A stretch of 64,000 nucleotides of DNA from Paraescarpia echinospica (Eukaryota; Annelida; Polychaeta; Sabellida; Siboglinidae), in assembly GCA_020002185.1 (NCBI GenBank), contig CM034531.1, positions 46,018,574 to 46,082,573 of the forward strand, in the 5' to 3' direction. Positions 41,195 to 52,894 of the stretch are shown here, piece by piece. How positions within the stretch are numbered: the stretch's first letter is position 1; each line of letters begins with the position of its first letter. The position numbers and the translations under genes were made by a program. The notes under the pieces are model-generated. The model did no database searches. It saw nothing but the letters and a program-made list of their open reading frames with translations, and had not been told where the DNA came from.

Positions 41195-41280
41195 CCCCCA
41201 ACTGCATTCCATGTAGGCTCACCAAAACCTCCAACTGCATCCCTTTGAGACACTCAAACAACTTCCAACTGCACCCACCT
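41195..41280. repeat. Short degenerate tandem (CCAACTGCATCCC type)
   Basis: The phrase CAAAACCTCCAACTGCAT and variants occur four times at about 20-30 bp intervals. It is short and diverged. Confidence 0.6.
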
Positions 41281-41519
41281 TTTATTGGGGGGGCAAGACA
41301 CATCCAGCCCCCACCCAGAATATTGGGGGTCAGTCTCCGCATGCATACATACATACGTGCGTGTGTGTGTGTGTGTATGCACATATATAATATGCTTTCA
41401 CGGGAGAATACGCACATTCGCTACAGACACAACGTTAACTCTGACGACTATCTTAGCTATCCGTTTCGTCCGTCATCACTAACAGTGCCACTTAACGGCG
41501 AACGTTAGTTACACAACGC

Positions 41520-42100
41520 AAGGTCGAGCATCTAGCCGCGTGTGCCCCGCGCCGCGACTGTCTCACTCCGACACCAACGGGCGTTCCAGCGCCCGACTTT
41601 ACGTACGTTACATTATATCAGCATTATGTGCAGCATAATATTTGGCACCAGTAGATCACGTAGTGATAAATAATATCCAGTAGTTAAATATGTTTCGTTT
41701 GTTGTCGTAATACGAGCGTTATAGTTAGATTACATAATTATAATTTGCTGTTTCAGATTTGTGACCAAGTATAAGAGTAAGTCACTTGACGTTTGCGTGA
41801 AGAAGAAACTGTTTTACGACATAAATTGTTTATGTCTGTGGGAAGCATACATTTTATAATTTATGTATATATAGACATATATAATATATATAAACATACA
41901 TAACTAAATACATTCCCCTAGATACGCGCACGCGCAGAGACGTCACCCGGATATCATTTAACGCCCGGATAAATGTAACCGCGATAGCGTGCTCCCGTCA
42001 CAGGCGAGTGATAGTCAGAATGTGTCGCTGATAGACGCCGGAGTGCCTCCGCTGGTCGCCTGCCTGTTATCGCGTGAAAGCCAGGTATGAGCGACGTGCG
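41520..42100 (+). promoter_or_regulatory. Putative promoter/leader of the 2-O-sulfotransferase gene (CpG-rich patches)
   Basis: CG-rich patches at 41530-41600 (GCCGCGTGTGCCCCGCGCCGCG) and 41930-42100 stand out from AT-rich surroundings, and the latter runs directly into exon 1. No TATA box at a plausible distance is convincing. The transcription start cannot be fixed. Confidence 0.35.
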
Positions 42101-42104
42101 ATGA
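42087..42104 (+). promoter_or_regulatory. uORF ending in ATGA overlap with the sulfotransferase start
   Basis: ATG at 42087 opens MSDVR, and its TGA (42102-42104) overlaps the main ATG (42101-42103). The first ATG met by a scanning ribosome on this stretch is the uORF one, in a reasonable context (GGTATGA). Main-ORF translation would need leaky scanning or very short-range reinitiation. Confidence 0.55.
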
Positions 42105-42286
42105 GGACGGCGTCGAAACGAGTGAAACTGGCGGCGGTTGCCGTGGTAGGCTTGCTGCTCGTCTACCTGTGCTCCTTGACGGTACCCGTGGCCCGGCTCC
42201 CCGTCAACAGGGCGTGCGACGCCGGGCAGTGGGAGGAAAGGAGGCTGCGTCAGCACAGCGCCTACTTAGCCTATACGTCCCAGCAG
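42101..42286 (+). CDS. Uronyl/heparan 2-O-sulfotransferase-like, exon 1 (residues 1-62, membrane anchor)
   Basis: ATG at 42101 gives a short basic cytoplasmic tail (MRTASKRVK), then one hydrophobic span (LAAVAVVGLLLVYLCSLTV), then a charged, coiled-coil-like stem (QWEERRLRQHSAYLA). This is the type II Golgi topology of glycosaminoglycan sulfotransferases. The exon ends CAGCAG before GTAGGT in phase 0. A start upstream would need GTG at 42074, which is not used in animals. High third-position GC contrasts with the introns. Joining to exon 2 is inferred from phase and family layout, because no conserved motif lies in this exon. Confidence 0.7.
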
Positions 42287-44819
42287 GTAGGTGGAGAGCA
42301 ACAAGGATGTATCATTCTGTAAATAAGGTAAGTTCTTATACAGCGCAGTATGCAGTCATTTTGACTACCCAAAGCGCTTTACATTTTACTCCCCGGCAAA
42401 CCTGTTCAATCGAACACCATCTCGACTTCTGTGAGAAGAATTCAGCCACGCTGCAATTAATTCGCGAAGACTATTCGTACACAAACACCCACCACTGTCT
42501 ATATAGCCAGATATTCATTCATACTCATCCAGGACATCACCCTCTTCCTTGTGCGTGTATGGATACTACGTGACGTCCGATAACGTACCACAGAACATAA
42601 ACAATTATGTAATAATTTTTTATTTATCAGAAATGTTATATTATTATTAGTATTATTAATACTAGCAAAAATGCCCGTCACCTGACGAGATGTCACGATT
42701 ATAATAAGTATAGTATTATTATTAGTAGTATTACAAGCCCCATCGTGCATAAGTTTATTTTGTAAATATCGCCAAAACGACTTTGCCACCTAATCGCTAT
42801 TTCACACAATTACCGTGACGTGTGCCTACATGCCATATAGGCCCCATACTACACAAACTGAGCATAATGGAAAGTTATTTGATGTATATTAGCGACATAA
42901 CCTATGTAAAATGGTCAGCCACTCTACGTATATTAGCGATAGTAATATGTTTACGCCATCATATATGAGCCTGTTTTTTTCACTAACGGATATGTGAGTA
43001 TGCGATTTTGATATCCTTGTACAGATATAAACACCATGACACTACTGACCACTACCACTACTTCCTATAGTCTCGACGAGATGGTTTCGTGTTAACCCTG
43101 CCTCCTAAGGCGCTGTCTCACATGCGGCTTCTATTTTGACTTCTGTGAACTCGCCAGCCGGTTTTATATACATACCACGTCCGAGATCATTACGCGTAAT
43201 GCCAGCAGAAAGGTTTGCTTGGAGCCGCGGTACCCGGACGCGGCTTCTACAGTTTACGTTGCTTTGAGTGTCTTGCAGTGAAACAGTGGATGTAAGTCTT
43301 GGGACATTAGCGTTGTGTAATCAAGCGAGCGTCACGCTGACGCGTAGCTATTGCGGGCATATACAAACAGGTTGTATAGTTGTATGTAGGCATGTTGATT
43401 GAATCACACTCACGGGAGGCAGAAGTACGCCATTCAGTCAATCTCCTCCAAGACTGTATCGCAGAGATCGACATGTCAGCGAAGATCTACAATCCTTGTC
43501 GGTGTTGTTGCTTACCAACTATACAGGCGTCTATATATAAACATCTGCTGGCAATGTGTGGCTGTCGTGGTCCAGTTTTTCTTCCAGCGCCCGCATACTT
43601 CTCGTGGCAAGAAGACCTGCATCAGCTGTTTCCGTCATAATATTCAATTTATTAACTTTACCAGCGCCCTATCAGCGGAACCTACCCAGTTGCTAATACC
43701 CAACGTACACATATCATCAGCGCTTCATAAATATCATCTCTCGATTAGTGCCGAGAGTTCTTGGTGTAACTTTGATTTGTTGGCAATAATTTCAATCAAA
43801 GTTGTCTTCTTGATATGTTTGCGGAAGCTAGCTATAGTTTCTGACACGTTCAAGATGCATAACCAATTCCTAATTTCATACCACATTTCTATCTCTACGT
43901 TCTGCCAAATTTCAATTTGTAAATATTTTATGTTATTATATGTTGTGAATGCAGTTTAGTTTGTTTTAATTTCTCATTTGGAAATAAAGAATATTTAAAG
44001 AATTATATATATATATATATCTTCATTCTCACACAAAGTATCTAAGGAATGGAGCAAAGTACCTACTGATTGTGTACACACTTACATAATTACCATGTCC
44101 AGCACTAAATTGACAGAAATGGGGTAAAGGTGAACGCCGTGAATATCTGATAAGAGCGGGTCACATGAAGTGGAACAGTTAGTTTATACCTTATAGGTCA
44201 AATACGTCTGGCGCTTGTTGCTTCGGGTGGTCTTGTTTACCCACGATCATCCTCATTGTAGGTTGATAGCAGGCGGTAGCCACGGTGGTCAGAACTTCAA
44301 ATTTCGATTGAAATGGTCGACGACTTTTTGGCTAAAAAGGCTTTTTAGTTTTAGAACCATTCTTCAGTACATCAATGTTTAATTCGGTTGTTTTCAAACA
44401 AATTGATGCTTGCAGCAGACACAACCAAAATTCCGGTAGATCATTCCGCAATACATTCCAAACACACACTCCGCACGTTCTTGGACTTACCATTTGACCT
44501 GCAACGTTATACACACAAAACATCCCGAAAATAGTGGGACTGTATACAGTAGCCGTGAGAAACTGAGATAACAGAAGTGAATGTGTAGAACATGGAACTG
44601 TTATTGTAGCAGTTGCATAACTGTGTCGGTAGCTTGCAAAATATGAGAAAAGTATAAAAATAACGAAATTATTATATTTCAAGCGCCCACCTCAGGACTT
44701 CCGCTATAATGACTACAACTTTTATTTTTTAAACTTGATTCGCTAAAAATGTTAACTCAAGGAACGTACGTTATAACTAGATTACCCATAATACGCAGAT
44801 AATATAAAATATACCTAAA

Positions 44820-44950
44820 GATATATATATATATATATATATATCTTTATATAATATATCTATCTCTTTATATATATATATATAATATGTATGTATATAT
44901 GTATAGTATATATATATATATATAATATATATATATAATTATATATATAC
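44820..44950. repeat. (AT)n microsatellite cluster
   Basis: Several near-pure AT runs are separated by TATCTT or TGTATG interruptions and are self-complementary. Confidence 0.95.
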
Positions 44951-44984
44951 AAGAGTTTCAATCTCTCAATTGTCCTTTGGTGAG

Positions 44985-45220
44985 TTCCAGCGATATTGTG
45001 TGTTTTGTTACCCGGAATCGTCGTTTCAACCGATGGGTGGTAATAATAAGCAGGAAGTTCGTTGGATTGGTTGTACTTCGTCCCACTTGCTCTCTCTTGA
45101 TTGCGGAAACCAGGCGGTTTGCGCTCAAATGCCAGGACCCTGCAGTTAGCGTTGCCTGCCTCCAAAACAGCTGTGTTTATTGTGTTAATGTTTTGATTAC
45201 AATTTGAATGTTTCGGGATT
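44985..45220. repeat. Dispersed repeat S, copy 1 (related copy at 52895-53110)
   Basis: GTTACCCGGAATCGTCGTTT, GGGTGGTAATAATAAGCAGG, GGTTGTACTTCGTCCCACTT and CCTGCAGTTAGCGTTGCCTG align in order with GCTACCCGAATCACCC, CGTGGTAGTAGTATGAACA, GTTGTACGTCGTTCCACTT and GTTGCGGTTAGCCCGCTTGC near 52.9-53.05 kb. Both copies lie in introns of the same gene and in the same orientation. Confidence 0.65.
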
Positions 45221-46008
45221 ATTATACGCAATTCGGCGGGCAGCATAGCTTCAACATATCCATGTTATTACATGGTGTAACAAGAACAGTATAATTACTA
45301 CACGACGAGGTCGGTTTATAAGCTGTTAAAGTTAAATTCTGGATTACTCTATCATTTGTTTATGTTTCTGAGAAACTGCATGTACAACGTGAACAATAGG
45401 TACTTATTTGATCAAACGTGCTATCATATGTGTCGCTTTGGCATTTGATATGTTATTCAATAAATTGTTTTTTTTGCAAATATACCTGTCGTTCGGTCCG
45501 AATAATAAACGTATGGTCCGTGTATATAATATATAGTCTTCTGCGCCGTCTTATCTTAACATGCATATTATGTGAACAAAAGTGTATATGATGTTGAGGA
45601 AAGTGGTATATTGTGTATGAGGAATGTTAATTCACTGAAAGTTTGTTTTTAAAGGGAGGCAGTCAGTTCCTCAACTCGGGATTAGCAGGCGTAGTAATTT
45701 GTAACAGGAAGCCTTCTATCTTGAACGTGTGAAAATGTGAAATCATTGAACCTCAAAGGGTATTACAGTTAACTCGGCTTGCGTCGGCAGTATTGCCAAT
45801 AAAGCCTGTTTTGAAACTGGATGAACATGCTTGCATCGGGATCGAAAGTTTTAAATTGCGAACATTGTTACGGGTTTACTCAACATAATTTGACGGACAT
45901 AAACCTTCAACATATTTATTGTAGTCTTAAGAACATTATATTAATTAATTAATAAATACAACTAGGAATAGCCTGTCCTTTTAAGAGAAGGACGATCCCA
46001 GAATGCAG

Positions 46009-46284
46009 CTGGAAGTACGCTGCCTCCACGCCGCGAATATGCTCTCTTGCTCGCTATTCCAGCATGATTCCTGCGACGTGGGCCGCATCATGAGCAAGTT
46101 GAACACCTACACGGACCTGACGCGGTTCACCCAGTGTCAGCGGGTCTTCTACAACCGAGTGCCCAAATGCGGCAGTCGGACCGTGCTCTCGACCTTCAAG
46201 ACCCTAGCTCGAGCCCAGCACTACACCGTCGCCTCGGTGGTGCGCTACGGCCGACGCAATTACTTCAATAACGTCTCATTGATG
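46009..46284 (+). CDS. 2-O-sulfotransferase-like, exon 2 (about residues 63-154, PAPS 5'-phosphosulfate loop)
   Basis: The diagnostic motif is FYNRVPKCGSRTVLSTF at about residues 109-125. YNRV.K(C/T).S(R/T)(T/S) is the 5'-phosphosulfate-binding loop of the UST/HS2ST/pipe family, and CGSRTV is the vertebrate UST form rather than the HS2ST form. It is preceded by a Cys-containing stem and followed by LARAQHYTVASVVRYGR. The exon ends SLM before GTGAGT in phase 0. The acceptor is ambiguous: an in-frame TAA at 45982-45984 limits the exon to after it, and AG sites at 45987, 45990 and 46008 all keep frame; 46009 is used here. The family transfers sulfate from PAPS to the 2-O of uronic acids in Golgi glycosaminoglycans. 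Confidence 0.85.
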
Positions 46285-46904
46285 GTGAGTGAGTAGTTGA
46301 ACTAAGGAGTTGGGTCGCGCTGAAACACGGAACGGGGAATTCAGTGATAAGATAACACGAACGGGGTTTGAGGGATTTCAGTGGGTTAAATAGGCTAATT
46401 TACATTATCGGTGGGTGGTTTGCGGGCTCAATGTTTGCAACTGAGATCACTTACCTGGTTTGTAAACAATGTGAAGAGTACATTCTAATTTGGTATGTCA
46501 TTTTGTCTCCCGGGTTCCGATTCGTTTGCGGTGTTCATTTAGCTCCCATTTCGTGCCACGTGTGTCGGTCTTAAGATGTCACATTATTGTTCGTTTGATA
46601 TCCAGATGTTATAATGACTGTTATGTTAGCAATGACACACTAACGAAATGTAGCACTTTGCACGTATCAATGTTGCTTTCACATGCCGCAAGAAACAAAT
46701 GTAAATTCTCCACATGTCGTGGCACGGTATACACCCAGGTAAACTTCGAGGAAAACGCGATGTTGTTTACGAAGCATACACCCAGGGGGCCTGTGTGCAC
46801 ACAAAGGGCACATACCCACAAACGCACCTACACGTGGACAATTGGCTCTACGTTTACCTAATGGAGAGTTTAAAATTGTATATATTTGTGTTATTTTCTT
46901 TTAG

Positions 46905-46984
46905 GATTGCTTCATGGATAACGTTACCAAACTTCAGCCCCCGTTTATATATTCACAACACGTGAATTACATCGATTTTAGTAG
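46905..46984 (+). CDS. 2-O-sulfotransferase-like, exon 3 (residues 155-181)
   Basis: An 80-nt exon follows TTTCTTTTAG and precedes GTAAGT. It reads DCFMDNVTKLQPPFIYSQHV, then NYIDFS plus two bases of an Arg codon. It aligns with the UST/HS2ST stretch ending in (R/G)HV.(F/Y)L(D/N)F, whose His (H173 here) corresponds to the residue implicated as catalytic base in HS2ST. NVT is a possible N-glycosylation site. The exon is too short for long-ORF detection and was found by family order and splice phase. Confidence 0.85.
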
Positions 46985-47054
46985 GTAAGTAGTAACATTT
47001 TATAAAAAAAATTGTTAATTTGGTACATCCCACAATTCACTGCCACGTGTTTAA

Positions 47055-47310
47055 TCCATTGTAAGGGAATATAATACGTGTTCCGTTTTAAGAGAGTACC
47101 GTTTCCGTTCGGTTGTAAGGGAGTTCAACAACAACTCCGTTGGAAGATAGTATATAATGACCGTTCCGCTGTATATGAATACCTTGGCCCTTCCTCTGTA
47201 AGAGAGTACCTTGACCGTTCCGTTATACGGGAGTACAATGACCATTCCGTTATAAAGGAGTTACGGTTCCCTTGTAAGAGAATACCGTCACCGCTCCAAT
47301 GAAAGAGGAT
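47055..47310. repeat. Diverged tandem array, units of about 28-33 bp
   Basis: Variants of GACCGTTCCGTTATACGGGA then GTACAAT recur about eight to nine times, diverging in the middle (TTGTAAGAGAGTACC). It looks old. Confidence 0.8.
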
Positions 47311-48429
47311 AATGTCCAAAGAAGCCATCAACTACAACAAGACAACAAACCAAAACAACAACAAACCGGAAGTCGCCATCCTCATCTTACAAACTAGTTT
47401 TGTCCGTAGTGTTTTATTATGCCCCGTGAACATAGAGTTATCCGTGAACGTTTTTTTTCCAAAGTGATTAAGTCTGGATGCCGTTTGCTCGCGGTCTTGA
47501 TACGAATTCGTGCATCACACTATAAGCGCGTGTAGCCTTGCGGAGACTGAAGTGCAAGCTGCAACTGACTCTGACACCACACTGAAGTGTTTTTTCCCCT
47601 TGATTCCTTGCGGGGTGAGGGCCACATTACTCGGGCTGTTCAATCTTCTAAATCTGGCTGAAATGTCGCCTACTCTCCAGATCTTTTGGCACGAGACACG
47701 GAGAATATTATCGTCGATTTCGTCATCCGGGTGTCAATTAGTTATAAGAGTTGACGATCTCGTGTAACTTCATCTGTCAATATGATGACAAATCGGTCCT
47801 GAGGGAGTTGTGGGTTGGTTGGGTAGCGAGTTGTACGCCAGACTTATCAGTTAAGATGATAGGCAGGTATCGTTTTTTGGTCATTATTTAATAATGAATA
47901 ATGTCGTAACGATACGTCGAGCAGCAAACGAGGCATCTGGAATAGAGTGAGAACAAAATCAGCGATACGAGCAGAGATGTATGCTTATGCTAGGCGCCCA
48001 CCAACCGACTGACTAACGCCGAGTTGGGGTTCTAGTCTACTTTGACGTATACTTGCCATAATATGAATATGACAATTATTTGGCCTTAACTTTTCGCCAT
48101 GCTGTTTTGCAGTGAACTCTAGAACTTTCAATTTTGTAAAACAAAGATTAAAACTTGTTGACTTCTCTTATGTCACTGTCAGTGTCACTGAACGTCGGGT
48201 ACTATATATTATTGTATAATATACACTATACTATACCCGCCAAGTTTTTTTTCTTGAAATTTGAGATTTCCATCAAGTGTTTCTTCACGCTTTAGTACAG
48301 CGGCTAAAAGCCACACATTTGACGAATTGTGCATTTTTTTTACAAAAGCATGAAACTTGGCACGTACGTGGTTTGTGATATGTAGATTCTTGTGAAGTTG
48401 GATGCCCATCCCAATTGACATGGTACCTA

Positions 48430-48790
48430 GCCCGCTAGCCGCCATCTTGATTTGGAAAATAGCCGCCACGGAAATCCATTGGGCAAGTATATCAGCTTCT
48501 AGGTAGCATCAAAGTATGACCTTGGTGTCTAAACCAACATTTCCAGTGTCAAGGAGTCCATTTCTGTCATGTGAGGTAAGTGTCCAAGGATGACGACCAT
48601 ATTGAGGTTCAGGATGGCCACCATGGAGGTTCATCACACAAATATTCATTGTGTCTAAAACCAATATTTTTAGTGTCAGGGAATCCATTTCTACCATACG
48701 CTATATCATCAGATGACGACCATGTTGAAATTCAGAATGACTGCCATGCATAGACGTTTTACGAACATGATTTTAGTGTCTCTTGAAATT
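48430..48790. repeat. Diverged tandem repeat of about 120-130 bp, about 2.5 units
   Basis: TCTAAA(A)CCAA(C/T)ATTT(C/T) then AGTGTCA.GGA.TCCATTTCT recurs at 48530 and 48655, and GATGACGACCAT.TTGA at 48588 and 48713, in the same order. The leading part includes GCCGCCATCTTGATTTGG, similar to a piece near 38081 (inverted). Confidence 0.7.
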
Positions 48791-49529
48791 GAGGACTCCA
48801 TATGACAAATCCATAGGTGGTTCATGTTTCCTTGCTTCATCCACCCTGCTAAATGTAAAAGTCTTAATGTAAATTTCGGTGATGATCCTCTCTATCTCAT
48901 AGTCGACTTCTTATGATTGTGATGACAGGGAGAGGAGGATATATGTAACAGCGGGGAATGGAGTCCATGCTGTTCATGCCGACTTCTTTCCTCGACCAAG
49001 GAAACTGGAGACTATGTCACACCAACTCAGGACATGACATAGCAATCATGTTTCCGATTTCACAGGTTATTGGCAATGGCATGGGTTGCAATGGAACAAA
49101 AGTGGGTTGCAGTGCCAAAACGTTCATCTATTGTAACAGAAAGGAATTGCCTTACAACCAGAATAACCACATCTGTATGCAATGCCGGATATCCACTTTG
49201 GGAAATCCTTGGTGAACACATTGTACCTTCAGTCCGCCTCCTCGTGTATGCTGAAGGTACAGGAAGTTCGTTGGTGGCTTTCTGGACTGTGGTCATAATT
49301 ATCAGTCTGATCTTGTGTGCTGATCATTACCTATCCACCGGAAATGAATGACCTGACACAGTGTAGCAAATAATGAAACCTCTGAGTGGTTCCGCTATGT
49401 ATTCTGCGTTCTCTTGTTTGCTGTTTGAGGATGTCAGCAAACTATCTACCACATACAATGTATATTCTTCTGGCAGTTGCCAACTGGGATGTAATGTATA
49501 GGATACATTATTGCTAGGTAGCATTGTCA

Positions 49530-50345
49530 ACAGTCCATCTACACCTGGATGGCATCATCGTCAAATGTCCACCTACGCCTGGGTGGTTGCTTAAACTTAA
49601 ATCACATGATATAGGAGATGGTGTGATCAGCTGGATAGGAACATGTTTGACAGGCAGAAGACAGAGAGTAATAGCAGAGGGTGGAGATTTCAAAGTGGAA
49701 ACCAGTGCCACAGGGGTCAGTGTTGGGATCTATATTATTATTGATATGTATAAATGATTTGGATGATAGCATATCAAGCAAAGTATACTGAAATTCGCAG
49801 ACGATACTAAAGTGTTCAGAAGAGTTAAAAACAGATGCAGATAAATGCACACTACAAGATGATTTGGCCAAATTAATCAAATGGTCTGAAAAATGGCAAA
49901 TGTTATTCAATTTGGGGAAATGTAAATGCACTTAGGACATGGAAATGCTAACAAAGAATACACACTGGGGGTGCTATATTACTATTTAATATTAGGTAAA
50001 GCTGTAAAAGAAAAGGATTTAGGAGTGGCAGTTTGTGCTGACATGAAAGTTTCAGAGCAATGTGGAATTTCTGCTTCAAAGGGTAACCGACTCCTAGAGC
50101 TAATTAAAAGAAATATCATGTGTAACGAGACACAGCTGATTGTACCACTGTACAAAGCAAAAGTTAGACCTCGCGTGGAATATTGCATACAAGTATGGAG
50201 GCCATATCATAAGAAGGACATAAATAAGCCATAGAACGAATCAAATGAAGAGCAACTAAACTGATTCCTGAACTGATAGATCTTAGTTATGAAAGACGCC
50301 TATTGGAGTGCGGGTTGACAACTCTCGATAAGCCAAAGGCTTCCA
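49530..50345 (+). mobile_element. 5'-truncated CR1-like LINE, reverse transcriptase fragment
   Basis: Across frame shifts the plus strand gives SWIGTCLTGRRQRVIAEGG, a degenerate GS.LG(P)I box, NDLDDSISS with KFADDTKVF (catalytic ADD intact, 49793 region), a KWSEKW...LGKCK box, KEKDLGVAVCADMKVSEQC, RPRVEYCIQVWRP and YERRLLECGLTTL. This is palm to thumb of a CR1/L2-type RT, the same general class as the element at 23850-26698 but a separate insertion and opposite orientation. Several frame breaks make it inactive. There is no endonuclease, so it is a 5' truncation. Confidence 0.88.
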
Positions 50346-50424
50346 TGTCCGCACGCTGTCTGGTCACAGTCTGGAGCTTATAAGCTCTGGACGCCAGTCT
50401 TGTTAAATCTAGTGGGCGTAAACA

Positions 50425-51062
50425 GTAGTTGGGGGCAAATATCAATTAGTTCCGCTGACTAGCGCCGACTGCAACTCGCGCACACCAACCAGCACTCAAA
50501 GACCGACGACCGTCGGCGCAATCCTGGTGGAAAATTCACTATAAACGGGCATGTTTATTTATACTTAGCCAGCGAACCGCACATGTTTTTTTCGCCTAGT
50601 CCCTCGCGGACAACCAAACAACGAATGGAAGGCAGTTGTTGTTGGATCCGCATAGACCTAGTTGCGCTTCGACGAATGACACAAAACATCTTTCGCACGT
50701 CTAAATGCTATCTAAATACCAGGTAGCATTTTAAAATGATGAGCAATAAATGATTACAATCCAGCTTTATCATTATGATTATGAATTGTCCGCATCGACT
50801 GAAGCCGTGGAAATTGAAACTTGTTGCAACGTAATCCGTAGAGTCGGTAAGCAGCCTTAGGACGATTTGGCTTGCGCATGAAATTTTAGTAAATCCTCCG
50901 GCAAATAAACGCACAGGTTCGCTACGTTTTATATCGATATAAAGAACATTATATTTAACCATTTCCGTGCCTTAAAGCCAGCGCGCACAAACCGATTGCC
51001 GTCGGCCGACGGTTTTTACGCCGACTAGTCGGCTGGTGTGTGCCGAAAATCGCTTGGTGTGT
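50425..51062. mobile_element. Foldback/MITE-like element with GC-rich ends
   Basis: GACTAGCGCCGACTG, GCGCACACCAACCAGC, CGACGACCGTCGGCGC and AGCGAACCGCACATG on the left reappear inverted on the right (GGCTGGTGTGTGCCG, GCCGTCGGCCGACGG, CACAGGTTCGCTACG). Identity is moderate with indels. The GC-rich CGTCGGCCGACG palindrome within the right arm is itself a hairpin. No ORF is seen. Confidence 0.55.
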
Positions 51063-51751
51063 GTCTATCTAGCATTAGGCACAGCCTACATACGCAGGCG
51101 TGCCAGGAGAGAGAGGACATTTTCTCGTTAAGTACCCGGTCGTATGTCACCAATAGCTGTGTACGGCAACTTGGTAATAAGTTGTCAGTACAAGGACAAC
51201 CGCTTCCCGAAACTGTCCCTTCGTGTGTAAACAGTGGAATGTCCACTTAAACCGGGCGGCCTCCCGCTAAGATTAGGGGTCAGCACACTGTTGGTTTTCC
51301 CATAGGCGATCATGTTAACGTTTTGTCTGATTATAAGAAAACGTGACCTATAAAATGTCTTAAACTTCTCACCTGCTGTTATCATCATCTCATTGACATG
51401 CTGATAGATTTTAACAAAAATTGCATACTTCCAGCTCTCGTAAAATGCAAGTATGTGTGACACCCGTCAATATTTACAAATGCCGGCAAGAATTACTCCG
51501 CAAACAGGTCACACAGGCAAATTGCTGCCAAATATCCTTCCGCTTTTTGAAATCTTCTAGAAATCCACCATTTACAGTCAACACATTCTACAATCACACA
51601 TGAAAATCTCCCTACTCAAATGCATTTATGTCACAGCATGTGAATTTTGTAAAAAAAATCATTTCTAAAAAATACACTGCATTTTTCTTCGCAACGGACA
51701 GGAAGTCTAACTAGAACATGACCCCATTAGTCCAATCGGTGACTAAATAAT

Positions 51752-51770
51752 CGCGCGCGCGCGCGCGCGC
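51752..51770. repeat. Pure CG dinucleotide run (19 nt)
   Basis: Alternating C and G without interruption in otherwise AT-rich DNA. It can adopt Z-form and is unusual for a CpG-methylating genome. Confidence 0.97.
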
Positions 51771-52254
51771 CTGCAGTTGCCGAGCTGCCGATAGCGCTGC
51801 AGAGATGCGGTGACAACTAGTAAACTATACCGCGACGGCAGCTGTCGGGGAAGCGGCGTAAGTAGTGAGGCAATCAAAGGGCACGGCGCCGGCTGGTCGA
51901 CCGGCATCGAACCACAGCGCACATGATATTCGGCGATAACATTCGCTAGCAACAACCGCGCGGATCCCCGAGTGAGACGCGGCGGCAGATGGAAGTTGGA
52001 GAATCCGATCGTAAGGTCGCGCACCCCATCCCGACAACTGCGTGTCGGTTACGTGAAGTCTCCGTCAAGCTACACAGTTTTACCGGGAATCGGTTTCAGA
52101 CGTTTACAATCAAACTGTTGCGATGTTATCAGCCACTATTTTTACGACATCCCACTTCCTCTGACTGTATAGTGGTAGTTCGTGGGAGCAGACGCCAAGT
52201 TGGGCACAGAGAAGCTGTTTCCCTATAGCTGAGATGGCAGTAGTGCAAATTTCC

Positions 52255-52358
52255 ATCTAGATAGATAGACGGATGGGTAGGTGGGTGGATGGATGGATGG
52301 ATGGATGGATGGATGGGTGGGTGGGTGGGTGGGTGGGTGAATGGATGGATGGGTGGTT

Positions 52359-52449
<91 letters not shown>

Positions 52450-52500
52450 GAGGGAGAGAGAGAGGGAGGGAGGGAGGAACGCATGGAGTGAGGGACAGAG
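52255..52500. repeat. Compound microsatellite: GGAT/GGGT, then (AT)n, then (AG)n
   Basis: (GGAT/GGGT)n runs to about 52360, (AT)n at 52361-52390, then (AG)n with GGG interruptions to 52505. All six frames stay open through such repeats, so the long frames here (e.g. Ser/Leu or Arg/Glu runs) are not genes. Confidence 0.97.
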
Positions 52501-52894
52501 AGAGGGGGAAGGAATTACAAAAAGCAATGGAAGATGTAAACATTTGTTTATCAAACAAAAGGTTTACTCGAGAAAACTCCTCCCAGATGTAAAGCCTATT
52601 AAAATGTGTGTTGGAGGGAATTATTTCTGAGGGTGTTTGGCAGGAGGGGTTGTGTCCTGGATTCGAAACAGAACCTGCTCTTAAGACCAGCGATATTTAC
52701 GTGACTGCGCGTTTGTGATGGATGGTGCCTGGTATTTAATGCATCACAGGTCACTGCCAGAAGCCTGAGCTGCACACGCTGCTTATTAATAGACACCCAT
52801 TGCGAGCTGCATAACACAGACCAAAGAACGAGTAGAAGTGACTGATACAACACAGACGACAGTGATATAGTTAAACGACCTTGCCCGTTCCGTT

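Larger units (their letters stand above)
42287..46008 (+). other. Sulfotransferase intron 1 (about 3.7 kb)
   Basis: It is non-coding apart from by-product frames. It holds ATT/AT-rich tracts, long (AT)n at 43990-44030 and 44820-44950, and a dispersed repeat at about 44985-45220 with a related copy in intron 3. Confidence 0.6.

Noticed and set aside
41757..41776. 20-nt microexon between TGTTTCAG and GTAAGT in the leader of the sulfotransferase
   Set aside because: Both splice sites look good, but such pairs occur by chance and nothing ties it to the gene. RNA-seq would decide.
48209..48469. Minus-strand frame MAAIFQIKMAASGLG... as a gene
   Set aside because: It lies in a diverged dispersed repeat carrying ATGGCGGC motifs and has no domain.
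52129..52630. Frames of 75-141 codons rich in Ser/Leu/Tyr/His-Pro or Arg/Glu
   Set aside because: They are translations of (GGAT)n, (AT)n and (AG)n microsatellites.
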